NCBI GenBank assembly: GCA_019637175.1
Contig: JAHBWD010000042.1
Span: forward strand, 1-64,000
DNA: 64,000 nucleotides
DNA from: Labilithrix sp.
Lineage (GTDB): Bacteria > Myxococcota_A > Polyangia > Polyangiales > Polyangiaceae
Direction of reading: 5' to 3'
The translations under genes and the position numbers were made by a program. The first letter of the stretch is position 1; every line of letters begins with the position of its first letter. Of the stretch, positions 24,787 to 35,172 are shown one piece after another. The notes beneath the pieces are model-generated. The model did not search any database. It worked only from the letters and a program-made list of their open reading frames with translations, and was not told where the DNA came from.

Positions 24787-26142
24787 ATGGGGACCAAGGA
24801 TCGAGCGGTGAGCCTCGGAGAACGTACAGTCGGCGTCGGATACCGTCCTCAGCTCGCGACGACGCTCCTCGCGCAGCCGTCCGCCGTCGACTTCGTCGAG
24901 GTCGTCGTCGAGGTTTGCCGCGACGTGCGCGCGCGTCGCGAGATCGCGGCGCTCGCCGAGGTCTGGCCGGTCGTTGCTCACGGCGTGAAGCTCTCTCTCG
25001 GGAGCGCCGAAGGGATCGATCGCGACCGCGCGCGTGAGATGGGGCGCCTCGCGCGCGAGCTTCGCGCGCCCGTCGTCTCGGAGCACGTGTCGTTCGTGCG
25101 CGCCGGCGGCCGCGAGATCGGTCACTTGACCGAGCTGCCGATGACGCGCGAGGCGGTGGGCGTCGTCGCGCGCAACGTCGAGGTGCTCCGGCGCGAGCTG
25201 CCCGACGTGCCGCTGCTCCTCGAGAACGTCGCGCGCGCGTTCGTCTGGCCCGAGCGCGCGCACGAAATGGACGAGGGCGCGTTCTACGCCGAGATCGTCG
25301 ACGCGACCGGCTGCGATCTCCTGCTCGACGTCGGCAACCTCTACGCGAACGCGGTCAACACCGGGCGCGACCCGCTCGCGCTCCTCGCCTCGTTTCCTCT
25401 CGACCGCGTCGCGATGATGCACGTCGCCGGCGGCGTCCGCGAGCACGGATTCTACTTCGACACGCACGCGCATCCCGTGCCCGACGCGGTCTTCGATCTC
25501 GTGGCGCACGTCGTCGCCTCGGCCGGCGCCGTCCCGGTCATGGTCGAGCGCGACGCAGACTTCGACGGCATGGACACCGTGCTCGTCGAGCTCTCGAGGC
25601 TCCGCGCGATCCAAGCCTCGTCGCCCGCTCCCGCGCTCGCTCCCGCTCCCGCTCCCGCTCCCGCTCTCGCTCCCGCGCTCGCTCCCGCTCCCGCGCTCGC
25701 TCCCGCTCAAAGCGCGCTCGCGCGCGCGCTGACCTGCGGCGATCCCACGACCGACGACGCGATCCTCCGCGCGCGCGGCGTCCTCGAGCGAAAGCGCGCC
25801 GACGACGCGCTGCCGCTCTTGCCCGAGCTCGGCGCGCGCCTCTCGAGCCACGAGGCGCTCGCGCTCGGCAACATCGCCGGCGTCCCTCGCCTCGCGACGA
25901 TGACCGCGGTCGCCGACGCGATCCGGATCGCGGAGGCCGCGCGCGAGAGGCCGGAGCTCGCGCCGTTCGCCGCGCGCGATCTCGGTCTCCTGCGCGCTCG
26001 CTTCGCGGGCGGCGCGGAGGGCCCGCGCCCGCGCGCCTGGCCGTACGTCGGTCGAGAGACGATTGGAGGCGGCAAGGCCGTCTGGGTGTGGAAGGGCTTC
26101 GGGCAAGGCGCGCCGGTGCGCGTCAGGGGAGCGAGAGCATGA
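24787..26142 (+). CDS. DUF692/MNIO multinuclear non-heme iron oxidative enzyme
   Basis: A 451-residue protein whose first 275 residues are a MNIO TIM barrel. The metal-ligand positions of the family (as in MbnB) are all present: H65 in VVAHGVKLSLGS, H100 in SEHVSF, E146 in LLLENVA, D181 in LLLDVGN, H212 in MMHVAGG, D225 and H227 in FDTHAHP, E254 in VERDADF. A low-complexity PAPALAPA linker (about 279-308) leads to a second domain of about 140 residues that I do not recognise. The ATG at 24787 is used; a GTG at 24808 has a better ribosome-binding site (AAGGA, 7-base spacing) and may be the true start. Known MNIOs oxidatively modify Cys or Asp residues in peptides. First gene of a five-gene overlapping operon. 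Confidence 0.9.
   Translation: MGTKDRAVSLGERTVGVGYRPQLATTLLAQPSAVDFVEVVVEVCRDVRARREIAALAEVWPVVAHGVKLSLGSAEGIDRDRAREMGRLARELRAPVVSEHVSFVRAGGREIGHLTELPMTREAVGVVARNVEVLRRELPDVPLLLENVARAFVWPERAHEMDEGAFYAEIVDATGCDLLLDVGNLYANAVNTGRDPLALLASFPLDRVAMMHVAGGVREHGFYFDTHAHPVPDAVFDLVAHVVASAGAVPVMVERDADFDGMDTVLVELSRLRAIQASSPAPALAPAPAPAPALAPALAPAPALAPAQSALARALTCGDPTTDDAILRARGVLERKRADDALPLLPELGARLSSHEALALGNIAGVPRLATMTAVADAIRIAEAARERPELAPFAARDLGLLRARFAGGAEGPRPRAWPYVGRETIGGGKAVWVWKGFGQGAPVRVRGARA
25619..25711 (+). repeat. CGCTCC-type hexamer repeat encoding a Pro/Ala linker
   Basis: A tandem array of GCTCCC and GCGCTC hexamers inside the MNIO gene encodes the PAPALAPA spacer between its catalytic and C-terminal domains. 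Such simple repeats vary in length by slippage in multiples of two residues. Confidence 0.8.
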
Positions 26143-26879
26143 GCGAGAAGACGCGGCTGGACGGACTTCCTTCAGGTGTGAAGGAACGCCTCGAAGAGCT
26201 GAAGAAGAGCCTCGAGAGCGCGCTCGGCGACGGGCTCGTCGGGATCCTCGTGCACGGCAGCGTCGTGCGCGGCGAGTATCGGCCGGGCGAGAGCGACGTC
26301 GACGTCATCGTCGTCATGAAGGAGGCGACGTTCGCGAACCTCGAGTCGATCGGCAACGCGCTCCAGCTCGCGCGCTACTCCGCGCGCATCGAGGCGATGA
26401 TCCTCACCGAAGACGAGATCGCGGGAGCGAGCGATGCGTTCCCTCTCCTCTACGACGAGATCAAGCAGAGGCACCTCTTGCTCGCGGGGAGAGATCCGTT
26501 CGGCGCCGTCGAGGTGCACGACACGCATCGGCGCCTTCGCATCGAGCAGGAGCTGCGCGAGGCGCAGATCCGGCTGCGCCGCGCGGTCACCGACGCGTTC
26601 GGCGCGCGCGAGGCGATCGCGGGCGCGGTGACGCGCAAGGTGAAGCAGGTGCGGGCGCCGCTGCACGCGCTGCTCGCGCTCAAGGGCATCGCGTGTCCGC
26701 CCGACTTGCCGAGCGTCGTCGCCAAGGTGGGCGAGACGTACGGCGTCGAGACGGCGGCGCTCCGCGCGGCGCGCGAGTCGCCCGACGCCGCGCATCGAGC
26801 GCTGGTCACGCTCCTCGCGAAGACGATCGACGACGTGAACGCGATGGAGTCGACGCCCGCAGCAGGAGGAGGGACCTGA
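26139..26879 (+). CDS. Small nucleotidyltransferase-domain protein
   Basis: A 246-residue protein starting at an ATG that overlaps the MNIO stop (ATGA). The pol-beta-like minimal nucleotidyltransferase signature is clear: GILVHGSVVRGEYRPGESDV with G40-S41 and the metal-binding D53 and D55 in SDVDVIVV. The C-terminal half is helical, resembling kanamycin-nucleotidyltransferase-like or HEPN-type partners. It could add a nucleotide to a protein, peptide or small molecule, or be regulatory. The link with the MNIO is by operon only. Confidence 0.8.
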   Translation: MSEKTRLDGLPSGVKERLEELKKSLESALGDGLVGILVHGSVVRGEYRPGESDVDVIVVMKEATFANLESIGNALQLARYSARIEAMILTEDEIAGASDAFPLLYDEIKQRHLLLAGRDPFGAVEVHDTHRRLRIEQELREAQIRLRRAVTDAFGAREAIAGAVTRKVKQVRAPLHALLALKGIACPPDLPSVVAKVGETYGVETAALRAARESPDAAHRALVTLLAKTIDDVNAMESTPAAGGGT

Positions 26880-27919
26880 TGCTCGAGATCTACGACGTCT
26901 GGCCGTTCAACATCGAGAGCGGCCCTGCGTTTCTCGTCCTCTTCTTCATGCTCTCCGCGATGCTCCTCGCGGGAGGCGCGCTCGTCGGGATGATCTTCGG
27001 CTGGATGTTCGAGACCGGCGACGCCCCAGGGATCGTGGTGGGGCCCATCGTTCCGCCTGGTCCGCACCACGCGTATCGACACCCCGGTCAGGCGCCGCAA
27101 GCGCGCAAGCGCCTCGCGATCGGATGGGTGCCCACGCCCGAAGACACGTGGGCGATCGCATATCTGCGCGACGGAGAGAAGGCGGTCGCCGAGGCGCTCC
27201 TCGGCGCGGCGATGGCGGTGGGCTGGATCAGCGGCACGCAAGCCGACGTGACGATCAACCGCGGCGGCAGGCCCACCGATCCGGTGCTCGCCGACTACCA
27301 CGATCGCCTGGGCACGTCCGCGTCCACCAACACCGGCGTGCGCCTCGCCGCGATGGCGACGGCGCAGGCGGTGAAACCAGGGATCGAGGCCACGCTCTCG
27401 CGCGCCGGTCTCCTCCGGAACGGCTTCGTGAGGTTCATCGGCGTGACGTCGTTCGTCGGCGCCGGCCTCTTCGCCGAGCTCATCGCCCTCGTCCGCTGCG
27501 CGCGAGGCATCGCGCTCGAGCGTCCGGTCACGTTTCTCGTCATCGAGATGCTGCTCCTCTTCGGTTTCGTGGTCATCGCCGCGAGGAAGATCGCGCGTGG
27601 GCGCAGCCGGCGCGCCGACAACTATCTGCGGTGGCTCGACAACGCGACGACGTCTCTCCGCATGGACGTCTCGAGCGGTCGGCGCACGACACCCGAAGAC
27701 GTCGCGATGACCGTCGCGGTCGGCGGCATGGTCGCGATCGCCGCCGCGCCGATGTTCGTCGCCATGTCTCCGGCGTTCTTCGCGAGCGCGGGCGGCGGCT
27801 CGTGGTCGAGCTCGAGTTGCTCGTCGACGTCGTCGAGCTGCAGCTCGTCGAGCTGCGGCGGCGGCGGAGGCTGCGGCGGGGGCGGAGGCTGCGGCGGCGG
27901 CGGAGGCTGCGGCGGGTGA
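26879..27919 (+). CDS. TIGR04222-like membrane protein with Cys-repeat tail
   Basis: A 346-residue protein, AGGAGGAGGG ribosome-binding site, start overlapping the previous stop (TGATG). A membrane helix at about 16-41, a soluble domain at 80-180 (WAIAYLRDGEKAVAEALLGA, as in TIGR04222 proteins), further helices at about 185-206 and 216-235 and near 278-300, then a C-terminal tail. The tail runs from Ser into Gly stretches with Cys at 314, 321, 326, 332, 338 and 344, the last four separated by five glycines each. The tail is a strong candidate for modification by the neighbouring MNIO, which acts on Cys in other systems. Confidence 0.85.
   Translation: MLEIYDVWPFNIESGPAFLVLFFMLSAMLLAGGALVGMIFGWMFETGDAPGIVVGPIVPPGPHHAYRHPGQAPQARKRLAIGWVPTPEDTWAIAYLRDGEKAVAEALLGAAMAVGWISGTQADVTINRGGRPTDPVLADYHDRLGTSASTNTGVRLAAMATAQAVKPGIEATLSRAGLLRNGFVRFIGVTSFVGAGLFAELIALVRCARGIALERPVTFLVIEMLLLFGFVVIAARKIARGRSRRADNYLRWLDNATTSLRMDVSSGRRTTPEDVAMTVAVGGMVAIAAAPMFVAMSPAFFASAGGGSWSSSSCSSTSSSCSSSSCGGGGGCGGGGGCGGGGGCGG
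27820..27916 (+). repeat. GGCGGC-rich repeat encoding Gly5-Cys units
   Basis: Three near-identical 18-bp units at about 27859-27912 (GGCGGCGGCGGAGGCTGC-like) encode successive GGGGGC hexapeptides, preceded by Ser-Cys codon clusters. Confidence 0.8.
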
Positions 27920-29211
27920 GCGGGTTCGAGGCGCTCGGCGCGTTCGAGCCGCTCGCGCGCCTCGTCGAGCGTGACGGCACGCTCGACGGTTCCGTGCCTC
28001 TCCGCGTGGCGCAGGCGTGCGTCCCGTTGCTCGAGGGCAACGCGCTCGGTCATCGGATCGTGTTCTCGAAGCGGCTCGTCGTGCGCGCGCGGCTCGGGCG
28101 CCGCCGCCTCGAAGCTTCGCGTGAGCTCGAGGAGATCGATCGCGCGCACGCGGCCGCGATCCCGCTGCTCGCGGCCCAAGGATTTCTCCGGCGGGGCGGC
28201 GCCTGGTACACGCAGCTGGAGAAGAGCTGGTGGTGGGTCGAGCGCTCCGTCTTGCGCGTGTGGACGGGCCTGCTCGTGCGGCCCCGCCCCGGAACGTGGC
28301 TCCGCGTCACCGGCGCGGGGAGCCGCGCGATCCTCGGCCTCGGCGTACGGGCGGCGTGGATCGCCGACGCCGGCGAGCTCGTGCCCCTCGTGCTCGACTT
28401 CGACGCTGCGCCCGACGGCGCGCGCCTCGAAGGCGAGGTCGCGACGATCGTGCCGGTCGTCCCCGGCGTTCGCGCCGAGATCGTCATGCTCCGCGACCAG
28501 CCTGCCCTCGGCGAGGCGCACGCCGCCTTCTACGACGCGAAGTATTTCGCCGCCAAGAAGAGCGGCGAGGTGACGAGGAAGTACCGGAGGACGATCGCCC
28601 GCGCGAAGGCGACCGACGAGGTCGCGTCGCGCGGCTCGCTGCGCGTCGCGCACCTGGCGGGCCCGCGCCCCGAAGTCGCCACGATCGATCGCGCGCTCGG
28701 TCCGGGCTTCACGTCTCCCGTCGCGGTCTCGTCGTCGCTCCAGGTGGTGCGCTTCGCCAACGCGGTCGGGTTCACCGCGCACTACGACGGAAACACCCTC
28801 GCGATCGAGCCGGATCGCGCGGCGCTCGCGCGCGGCGCGCGGGCGGTCACGTCCGAGCTCGCCGCCGCGCTCGGCGAAGGCTTCGTGCCTTCGCACGAGG
28901 GCGCGGTGCTCTACCTCACCAAGTACTTCACTCCGCATCCGCACGGCGAGCCACACTTCTTCGTCAAGCCGTGGGCGTTCACGGAGACGCCTCCGGGGTG
29001 GTCGAGCATCCTCGAGGGCGTGCGCGGCGAGGGCTTCGACGTGATGCGTGGCGTCGTCTGGACGGATCGCTTCCACGCGACGCCGGCGGTGTTCGCCGTC
29101 TGCCCCACGCGAAAGATACGCGTGCCCGCGGGTGCGCGGCTCCTCGAGGTGGCGGCGGTGCCGCGAACTCTGCTGGACGAGGGCTTCGAGATGCGAAATC
29201 TTGGAGGCTGA
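27916..29211 (+). CDS. Uncharacterised 431-residue protein of the MNIO operon
   Basis: Starts at a GTG that overlaps the previous stop (GTGA), so it is translationally coupled. No signal peptide or membrane helix is evident. Notable segments are a Trp-rich stretch (YTQLEKSWWWVERSVLRVW), FYDAKYFAAKKSGEVTRKY in the middle, and PHPHGEPHFFVKPWAFTETP near the C-terminus, whose His cluster could bind a metal. I do not recognise the family. Its fixed place between the Cys-tail protein and the oxygenase suggests an enzyme or scaffold in the same process. Confidence 0.75.
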   Translation: MSGFEALGAFEPLARLVERDGTLDGSVPLRVAQACVPLLEGNALGHRIVFSKRLVVRARLGRRRLEASRELEEIDRAHAAAIPLLAAQGFLRRGGAWYTQLEKSWWWVERSVLRVWTGLLVRPRPGTWLRVTGAGSRAILGLGVRAAWIADAGELVPLVLDFDAAPDGARLEGEVATIVPVVPGVRAEIVMLRDQPALGEAHAAFYDAKYFAAKKSGEVTRKYRRTIARAKATDEVASRGSLRVAHLAGPRPEVATIDRALGPGFTSPVAVSSSLQVVRFANAVGFTAHYDGNTLAIEPDRAALARGARAVTSELAAALGEGFVPSHEGAVLYLTKYFTPHPHGEPHFFVKPWAFTETPPGWSSILEGVRGEGFDVMRGVVWTDRFHATPAVFAVCPTRKIRVPAGARLLEVAAVPRTLLDEGFEMRNLGG

Positions 29212-30125
29212 TGGCTGTCCAAGGACCGGATCTCCTACGGACCGTCTCGTCGGCGGGTCACGCGGTCGTTCCGCTCGCGCGTCCGGGCGAGATGACGCCG
29301 GAGAAGCTGCGCGACGTCATCGCGGCGTCGCCCTACACCTTCGCCGAGCGGCTCCTCGGGCTCGAGCCGCTGCTCGTCGAGCGCCAGCCGATCCGACCCG
29401 TCGACGAGGGGCGTTCGTTCGCATCGACCCGAGGCCCGACGCCGCTCCACACGGATAGTCAGATGTTCCTCGGCGTGCCCGCGGCGATCCAGATCCTCGT
29501 GTGCATCAAGCCGGCGAGCTCGGGCGGCGAGAGTCTCCTCCTCGACGGCGCGCGCCTGCTCGCGCGGCTCGAGCGCGACGAACCGTCGCTCGCCGACGCG
29601 ATCTTCGATGTCGACCGCGTGCAGCGCTTTTTTTTCGGCGACGTCTCGGGGCCGACGCTCGCGCTCCGCGGCGGTCACCTCGCGTGGACGGTCTCGCCCC
29701 CCGACACGGTGGGCCCGGGCTCGATCGGCGCGCGCCTCGCCGAGGAGATCGCGCGCGACGAGCGCGAGGCGTCCGTGGTCGTCGCGCTGCGCGCGGGCGA
29801 AGCGCTCATCGCGAGCAACCATCGCATGCTCCATGGCCGCAAGGCGTTCGAGGGCGATCGTGAGCTCGTTCGTCTCCTCGTGTGGCTCGACACGCCGCTC
29901 GCCGCCGATCCGCGGCACGTCAAGCGCGCCAAGGAGGTCGCCCCGCCGCCGCTCCCGCACGTGCGCATGCGCATCCGCGCGGTGCTGGCGATCTTGCGGG
30001 GCGTTCCTCCCGCGAAGCTCGCGCGCGAGAACGGCGCCTCCGAGGCGACGCTCTACGGCTGGCGCGACGCGTTCCTCCGCGGCGGCCTGCGGGCGCTCGA
30101 AGACGAAGATGTAAAGTACACGTGA
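29211..30125 (+). CDS. TauD-like Fe(II)/2-oxoglutarate oxygenase with C-terminal HTH
   Basis: A 304-residue protein; its ATG shares a base with the previous stop (TGATG). Residues 70-225 carry the oxygenase metal triad H80-T-D82 (PLHTDSQMF) and H208 (NHRMLHGR), with R210 or R221 as 2-oxoglutarate-binding candidates (FEGDRELVRLLVW). The last 50 residues (ILRGVPPAKLARENGASEAT, LYGWRDAFLRGGL) form a transposase- or recombinase-style helix-turn-helix. An oxygenase fused to a HTH is unusual. It may hydroxylate the same substrate as the MNIO. Convergent with the PA14 gene. Confidence 0.85.
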   Translation: MAVQGPDLLRTVSSAGHAVVPLARPGEMTPEKLRDVIAASPYTFAERLLGLEPLLVERQPIRPVDEGRSFASTRGPTPLHTDSQMFLGVPAAIQILVCIKPASSGGESLLLDGARLLARLERDEPSLADAIFDVDRVQRFFFGDVSGPTLALRGGHLAWTVSPPDTVGPGSIGARLAEEIARDEREASVVVALRAGEALIASNHRMLHGRKAFEGDRELVRLLVWLDTPLAADPRHVKRAKEVAPPPLPHVRMRIRAVLAILRGVPPAKLARENGASEATLYGWRDAFLRGGLRALEDEDVKYT

Positions 30126-30136
30126 TCGTCGCTGTA

Positions 30137-30160
30137 CTTGCGCCAGCGCGCCAGCGCAAG
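30137..30160. terminator. Hairpin between convergent genes
   Basis: CTTGCGC (30137-30143) and GCGCAAG (30154-30160) pair perfectly around a 10-base loop, 12 bases after the oxygenase stop and 11 bases from the stop of the opposing gene. There is no T-run, so this is at best a weak or Rho-assisted terminator. Confidence 0.4.
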
Positions 30161-30170
30161 GTGCGCCCGC

Positions 30171-30941
30171 TCAGAGCCTCGTCGGGCAGACGCTCTCGGT
30201 GCCGCCCTGCTTCTTGCAGAAGAGCTGAAGCGCGACCTGCCCCGTCGCCTGGAAGTAGTCGACCGTGATGACGTGCGCGCCCTTGATGAGGTTCACGGGC
30301 CCCGACTTCTCCGTCGGGCCGTGCTGGCCGTCGTTGTCGACGATGAGCGTGTTGTCGATGAGGACCTTCGCGCCGTCGTCGGAGACGATGCGGAAGTCGT
30401 AGATGCCCGGGTTGTCGACGATGAGCGGCGCCTCCCAGCGGATCGCGAAGTCTTCGTTCTTCGTCGCGTCGATGCCGGGGAAGCCGCCGGTCATCGTCTT
30501 CGCGCCGACGTTGAGATCTTTCGCGAAGAGGACGCCCTTGGCCGCCAGCGTCTCCATCGCGGGGAGCTTCTGCGTCGCCGGCGGGATCACGAAGAAGGTG
30601 CCCTTCCACCCCGCCGGATCGGGCGTGCCCGTGCCGAACACGTTCGTTCCCGCCAGGACGGGGAGCGAGCCCGCGGCGGGCGGCGTGGTCGCGGGGGGCG
30701 GCGTCGTCGGAGCGCCGCCGCCGCCGCCGCCGGCGCCGGGGATCCGAATGCGCTCGCTCGCGGGGATCGATCCGCGCGCCGCCGGCGCCGTTCCGGGCGC
30801 GGGCTGCGCGCCCGGAGCGGCCGGCGCAGGGGCGCCGGGCTGCGGCGCGTTGGCCCCTTGCGGATTGCCGCCGATGCGGAAGCTGCAGGCGAAGGTGGTG
30901 GTGGCGGCAAGAAACGCAATCGAAAGGGTGAGCTTGCGCAT
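30171..30941 (-). CDS. PA14-domain lipoprotein
   Basis: A 256-residue lipoprotein. The ATG at 30941 follows an AGAGGA ribosome-binding site and starts a signal peptide ending TTFAC. A Pro/Ala/Gly-rich linker (about 20-95, including a GGGGGG run) precedes a PA14-type carbohydrate-binding domain with IRWEAPLIVDNPGIYDFRI, VSDDGAKVLIDNTLIVDND and HVITVDYFQATGQVALQLFC. The SDDG and FEYFQ-like signatures are clear. Likely binds glycans or a partner at the cell surface. Third gene of a minus-strand run from 32724. Confidence 0.85.
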   Translation of the reverse strand: MRKLTLSIAFLAATTTFACSFRIGGNPQGANAPQPGAPAPAAPGAQPAPGTAPAARGSIPASERIRIPGAGGGGGGAPTTPPPATTPPAAGSLPVLAGTNVFGTGTPDPAGWKGTFFVIPPATQKLPAMETLAAKGVLFAKDLNVGAKTMTGGFPGIDATKNEDFAIRWEAPLIVDNPGIYDFRIVSDDGAKVLIDNTLIVDNDGQHGPTEKSGPVNLIKGAHVITVDYFQATGQVALQLFCKKQGGTESVCPTRL

Positions 30942-31025
30942 GATCCTCTGCTTTCGGTAGACGCGCGTCGGGCGCGGACCACTCAATTCATCGTCTTGAC
31001 GCCGGCGGATTTTCGCGGCGCGTCA

Positions 31026-31688
31026 TCAGTCGAAGTCCTCGATTTTCCAGAGCCCGCGCTCGCGAACGAGCTGCATCGTCCCCGCCCCGTAGGCCATCGT
31101 GGCGCGGTCGCCGGTCTCTTCGATCGAGGCCGTCGGCAGGGCCTGCTTGAGAGAGGAGACGACCTGCTGAATCTCGTCCTTGTCGTGACCCTCCCACGCG
31201 CTCTTGAGCTTGGTCGGATCGAGCCCCTCTTTGTGCGTGTCGGGCACGAACTTGAGGACGACGTCGTAGCGCTTCCTCTCGACGGCGCGGACGAAGCCTT
31301 GGATCGCGTGCCGGGGCGTGTCTTGCGCGTAGAGATCGATCGCCGTCGCTTCGACGCGCCACTTGCCGTTCTCGAGAACGAGCTGCAGCTCCTGGCCGTT
31401 GCCGCTCGTCACCGTGGCGGTGACGACGGGCGTCGCCGTCGGGCGGGCGAGGGCCTTGGCGATCTCGCGCACCTCGTCCGGGTTGTCTTTCACCATCCGG
31501 CGAAAGGCCTCGAGCGAGATCCCGCGACGCGCCTCTTCACTCAGCATGCGGTACGCGTCTTCTGCACGGCCTTCTTCGAGGGCGCGCGAGTACGATCGCA
31601 AGACCGACTGCGGATCCTCCGCCCTGGGCGCACCGCACGCGGCGCACGCGAGCGCGAAGGCGAGCAAGCCGAGGCCTCGACGGATCAT
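31026..31688 (-). CDS. Lipoprotein with NTF2-like/DUF4878-like fold
   Basis: A 220-residue lipoprotein with signal peptide MIRRGLGLLAFALACAAC. The mature part reads as two related alpha+beta repeats of the NTF2 type (SVLRSYSRALEEGRAEDAYR...LEAFRRMV; HAIQGFVRAVERKRYDVVLKF...TKLKSAWEG), each beginning with a helix that ends in a Tyr/Val-rich turn and followed by strands (LVLENGKWRVEATAID; MQLVRERGLWKIEDFD). Such proteins bind small molecules or act as lipoprotein cargo. Starts 19 bp after the stop of the upstream gene. Confidence 0.75.
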   Translation of the reverse strand: MIRRGLGLLAFALACAACGAPRAEDPQSVLRSYSRALEEGRAEDAYRMLSEEARRGISLEAFRRMVKDNPDEVREIAKALARPTATPVVTATVTSGNGQELQLVLENGKWRVEATAIDLYAQDTPRHAIQGFVRAVERKRYDVVLKFVPDTHKEGLDPTKLKSAWEGHDKDEIQQVVSSLKQALPTASIEETGDRATMAYGAGTMQLVRERGLWKIEDFD

Positions 31689-31707
31689 GGCCTCAGGACT
31701 AGCACGA

Positions 31708-32724
31708 TCAGCCGACGGCGAGCACGACGATCCGGGAAAACTGGTCCGAGCGCCCGTTGTCGTCGCTCACGAGGAAGAGGGCGCGTCGGCCGTCGGGCAG
31801 CGGTGGGCCCAGGGCGATGCCTTCGTAGTTATCCATGAGCGGCGTCGGCTGCGGTTGCTTCGGGGGCGGCAGGCGCGACGGCAGCGGCAAGCGCTCGAGG
31901 TCGACCAAGAGCGTCTTCGCGAGCACCGGCGCGTCGGCCGCGAGGCTCTCGACGCCGTGACAGATCGCGCTCGCGTCGGCGAGGCTCGTCCGGTGGATGC
32001 GCGCCGCGTTGCCGACGCCTTGCGTCCAGCCGCGCTCGAGGACCAAGAGCTCTTCGGCGCCGAACGCCGCCAGATCCGCGACGCCGTAGTCGTCGCGCGG
32101 CGCGACGTCCGTCGCGTAAGCGTGCTCGACCGCCTCTCCCGTCTTCCGATCGAGGCGGAGGATGCGCACCCTCGCGCCCGCGTCGCGCGGCAGCGCGGTC
32201 TCGCTGGCGGTATACAGATATCGACCGTCGGGGCTGGCCGACAGGGATTCGAAGCTCTTGTTGCCGAGAGCCTCGGAGAACTTCGCGGGAAGCGCGACGT
32301 CGCGGCGGAAGCGCCCGACGCGGTCGACCTCGATGATCCGCGGCCCGATCTCGCTCGCGACGATGAAGCCGTCGTCGACGATGACGATGCCCTCGGTGTC
32401 GAGCTTGCCGGGTACCGACAGTGGGATCGGCGTTCCCAGCGTCCACCGGTGGAAGTCTTCGTGGGGCTCGAGCGGGACGATGTTGGCCGTCTCGTCTTGG
32501 ACCGCGAACAGGACGCGTCGCGACGGATCCCAGGCGATGCCGGAGAGCTCGCGGCTGCGCGGATCGTCCGGCAGGTCGAAGACCGTCCAGATCCCCACGC
32601 GCGGGCGGTGCGCGACAGGCGCGGCGAGGGAGCGCGGCTCACCGCACGCCGCCACGCCGAGACACCCCGCCGCGAAAGAGCCCAAGAGCTCTCTTCGGCC
32701 GAGGATTTTCGGCGCCAGATGCAT
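31708..32724 (-). CDS. Esterase-like phytase-domain protein (secreted)
   Basis: A 338-residue protein with the start at 32724 (MHLAPKILGRRELLGSFAAG): a Tat-type twin-arginine signal followed by a possible lipid Cys (GVAAC). The body is a beta-propeller with ELSGIAWDPSRRVLFAVQDE, TEGIVIVDDGFIVASEIGPR, FESLSASPDGRYLYTASE and NYEGIALGPPLPDGRRALFL, the pattern of the esterase-like phytase family. Divergent from lon with 53 bp between. Confidence 0.85.
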   Translation of the reverse strand: MHLAPKILGRRELLGSFAAGCLGVAACGEPRSLAAPVAHRPRVGIWTVFDLPDDPRSRELSGIAWDPSRRVLFAVQDETANIVPLEPHEDFHRWTLGTPIPLSVPGKLDTEGIVIVDDGFIVASEIGPRIIEVDRVGRFRRDVALPAKFSEALGNKSFESLSASPDGRYLYTASETALPRDAGARVRILRLDRKTGEAVEHAYATDVAPRDDYGVADLAAFGAEELLVLERGWTQGVGNAARIHRTSLADASAICHGVESLAADAPVLAKTLLVDLERLPLPSRLPPPKQPQPTPLMDNYEGIALGPPLPDGRRALFLVSDDNGRSDQFSRIVVLAVG

Positions 32725-32735
32725 CTCCCCGCGGT

Positions 32736-32761
32736 ACGTTCTGCTCACACGTTCTGCTCAC
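32736..32761. promoter_or_regulatory. Perfect 13-bp tandem repeat upstream of lon
   Basis: ACGTTCTGCTCAC occurs twice, head to tail, at 32736-32748 and 32749-32761. A TATAAG sequence (32764-32769) lies just after it and AAGGGA precedes the lon GTG. It sits in the short gap between the divergent esterase-like gene and lon, where an operator is expected. Confidence 0.6.
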
Positions 32762-32777
32762 ACTATAAGGGACTACC

Positions 32778-35165
<2,388 letters not shown>

Positions 35166-35172
35166 GGTCTCC

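Noticed and set aside
25619..25711. Regular hexamer repeats as a CRISPR array
   Set aside because: Units are six bases without spacers and lie in frame in the MNIO gene, coding a Pro/Ala linker.
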